This document shows, in pieces, positions 6,081 through 6,921 of a DNA stretch of 6,921 nucleotides. The stretch's first letter is position 1, and every line of letters starts with the position of its first letter. Source of the stretch: Nitrospirota bacterium (GTDB lineage: Bacteria; Nitrospirota; 9FT-COMBO-42-15; HDB-SIOI813); assembly GCA_023248365.1 (NCBI GenBank), contig JAHFER010000084.1, positions 1 to 6,921 on the forward strand, read 5' to 3'. Position numbers and translations under genes: made by a program. A model generated the notes under the pieces. It made no database searches. It saw only the letters and a list, made by a program, of their open reading frames with translations, and had not been told where the DNA came from.

Positions 6081-6921
6081 ATGCTGAACCTTATAGACTA
6101 TATTGGGGAAAAAGCCTTATTAAACAAGGGAACCACACGAGATGAGGCATTGTTGATCCTTAATCTTGACCACAAGTTCCTCGCTCCCCTCTTAACCTGG
6201 ACTGACAGGGTACGTCAAACTTTTAACGGAAATACGGTAGATATATGTTCTGTAATTAATGCACGTTCAGGGGGGTGTCCGGAAGATTGCTCCTTTTGTT
6301 CCCAGTCTGTAAACTCATCAACGGATATAACTACTTATCCACTTATGCCGGTTGACAAGATAATAGAAGGGGCAACAGCAGCAAAATCAAGTGGAGCCAC
6401 AAACTTTTGCCTTGCAACAAGCGGAAATGGTATTGGCAGCGAAAAAGAGCTAAACAAGATTTGCGAGGTCATAGAAAAGATAAACAAAGAAGTTGGAATA
6501 AATGTATGCGCCACGCTCGGCAGTATGTCTAAAGATGAGATGATTGCACTTAAATCAGCCGGATTAACAAGGTTTCATCACAACCTTGAAACAGCAGAGT
6601 CATACTTCCCTGAGGTATGCACAACCCATACTTATCAGGATAGAATAGAACAGGTCAGGCTTGCAAAGGATGTCGGGTTTTCAATCTGCAGCGGCGGGTT
6701 ATTTGGTATCGGAGAGACAATAGAACAGAGGATTGACCTTGCCTTTGCAATAAAGGCGCTGGATGTAGACTCAGTTCCTATAAATTTTCTCATGCCCTTT
6801 CAGGGAAGTCCTCTGTCCAATGCTACCCCTATAAGTCCGTTTGAGGCGCTCAAGATAATTGCCTTGTTCAGACTTTCAATGCCTAATATTGAAATAAGGA
6901 TTTGCGGTGGAAGAACCACTG
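6081..6921 (+). CDS. bioB: Biotin synthase BioB, 3' end cut by window
   Basis: BioB is a radical-SAM enzyme that inserts sulfur into dethiobiotin, the last step of biotin synthesis, in the cytoplasm. The frame is open for 280 codons to the right edge; the family usually has about 320-345 residues, so roughly 40-65 are missing. The SAM-cluster motif NARSGG-C-PED-C-SF-C gives Cys66, 70 and 73. Residues aligning with the E. coli [2Fe-2S] ligands are all present: Cys110 (NFCLAT), Cys143 (VCATLG), Cys203 (SICSGG) and Arg273 (IRICGGR). HHNLETAESYFPEVCTTHTY, GLFGIGET (207-213 region) and INFLMPFQGSPL further mark the family. The ATG is preceded by a weak GGGA at short spacing; an in-frame stop at 6042-6044 and no other in-frame start in between fix it. 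It is divergent from clpC and predicted to be repressed by BirA. Other bio genes may follow outside the window. Confidence 0.97.
   Translation, partial: MLNLIDYIGEKALLNKGTTRDEALLILNLDHKFLAPLLTWTDRVRQTFNGNTVDICSVINARSGGCPEDCSFCSQSVNSSTDITTYPLMPVDKIIEGATAAKSSGATNFCLATSGNGIGSEKELNKICEVIEKINKEVGINVCATLGSMSKDEMIALKSAGLTRFHHNLETAESYFPEVCTTHTYQDRIEQVRLAKDVGFSICSGGLFGIGETIEQRIDLAFAIKALDVDSVPINFLMPFQGSPLSNATPISPFEALKIIALFRLSMPNIEIRICGGRTT

Overview
The window reads as bacterial chromosome from a Gram-negative, moderately AT-leaning organism. It carries five protein genes: four on the minus strand and one on the plus strand, with the genes at the two edges cut by the window. The diderm lifestyle is inferred from a lipobox-bearing kelch lipoprotein and a membrane-anchored divergent polysaccharide deacetylase of the YibQ type. 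The mix of ClpC, kelch lipoproteins with 'Y-x-x-I-x-x-DG' blades, heptamer tracts between genes and a GTCATTCCC/GGGAATGAC palindrome resembles Nitrospirota or deltaproteobacteria-like lineages. That placement is a guess from gene style, not a measured result. No defence system, mobile-element transposase, CRISPR array, tRNA or rRNA is visible.

Layout, in the direction of transcription. At the right, bioB (biotin synthase, start 6081) runs rightward off the edge. The 219-base gap 5862-6080 separates it from the divergent clpC (5861-3432). This gap is the regulatory centre of the window. It holds a perfect 13-bp inverted repeat (5956-5999) that matches the BirA biotin operator in half-site sequence and spacing, and the likely bioB -35 box lies inside its right arm. 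It also holds a separate strong sigma70-type promoter facing clpC. clpC ends in a heptamer tract followed by a long, textbook Rho-independent terminator (3328-3387). A short gap with a REP-like palindrome (3274-3304) follows.

A second minus-strand cluster comes next: a polysaccharide deacetylase-family protein (3235-2396), tsaD one base downstream (2394-1357), then, 52 bases on and after a second heptamer tract, a kelch-repeat lipoprotein with a bacterial Ig-like domain (start 1304) that runs off the left edge.

Functionally this is mostly housekeeping: protein quality control (ClpC unfoldase, presumably with ClpP), envelope maintenance (deacetylase family), the universal t6A tRNA modification (TsaD), an exported surface or periplasmic protein of unknown role, and biotin synthesis under predicted biotin-responsive repression. 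I found no convincing novel multi-gene system. The best leads are the BirA operator placed between clpC and bioB, the period-7 tracts immediately after two different stop codons, and the Cys/Pro-rich tandem insertion in the kelch lipoprotein.
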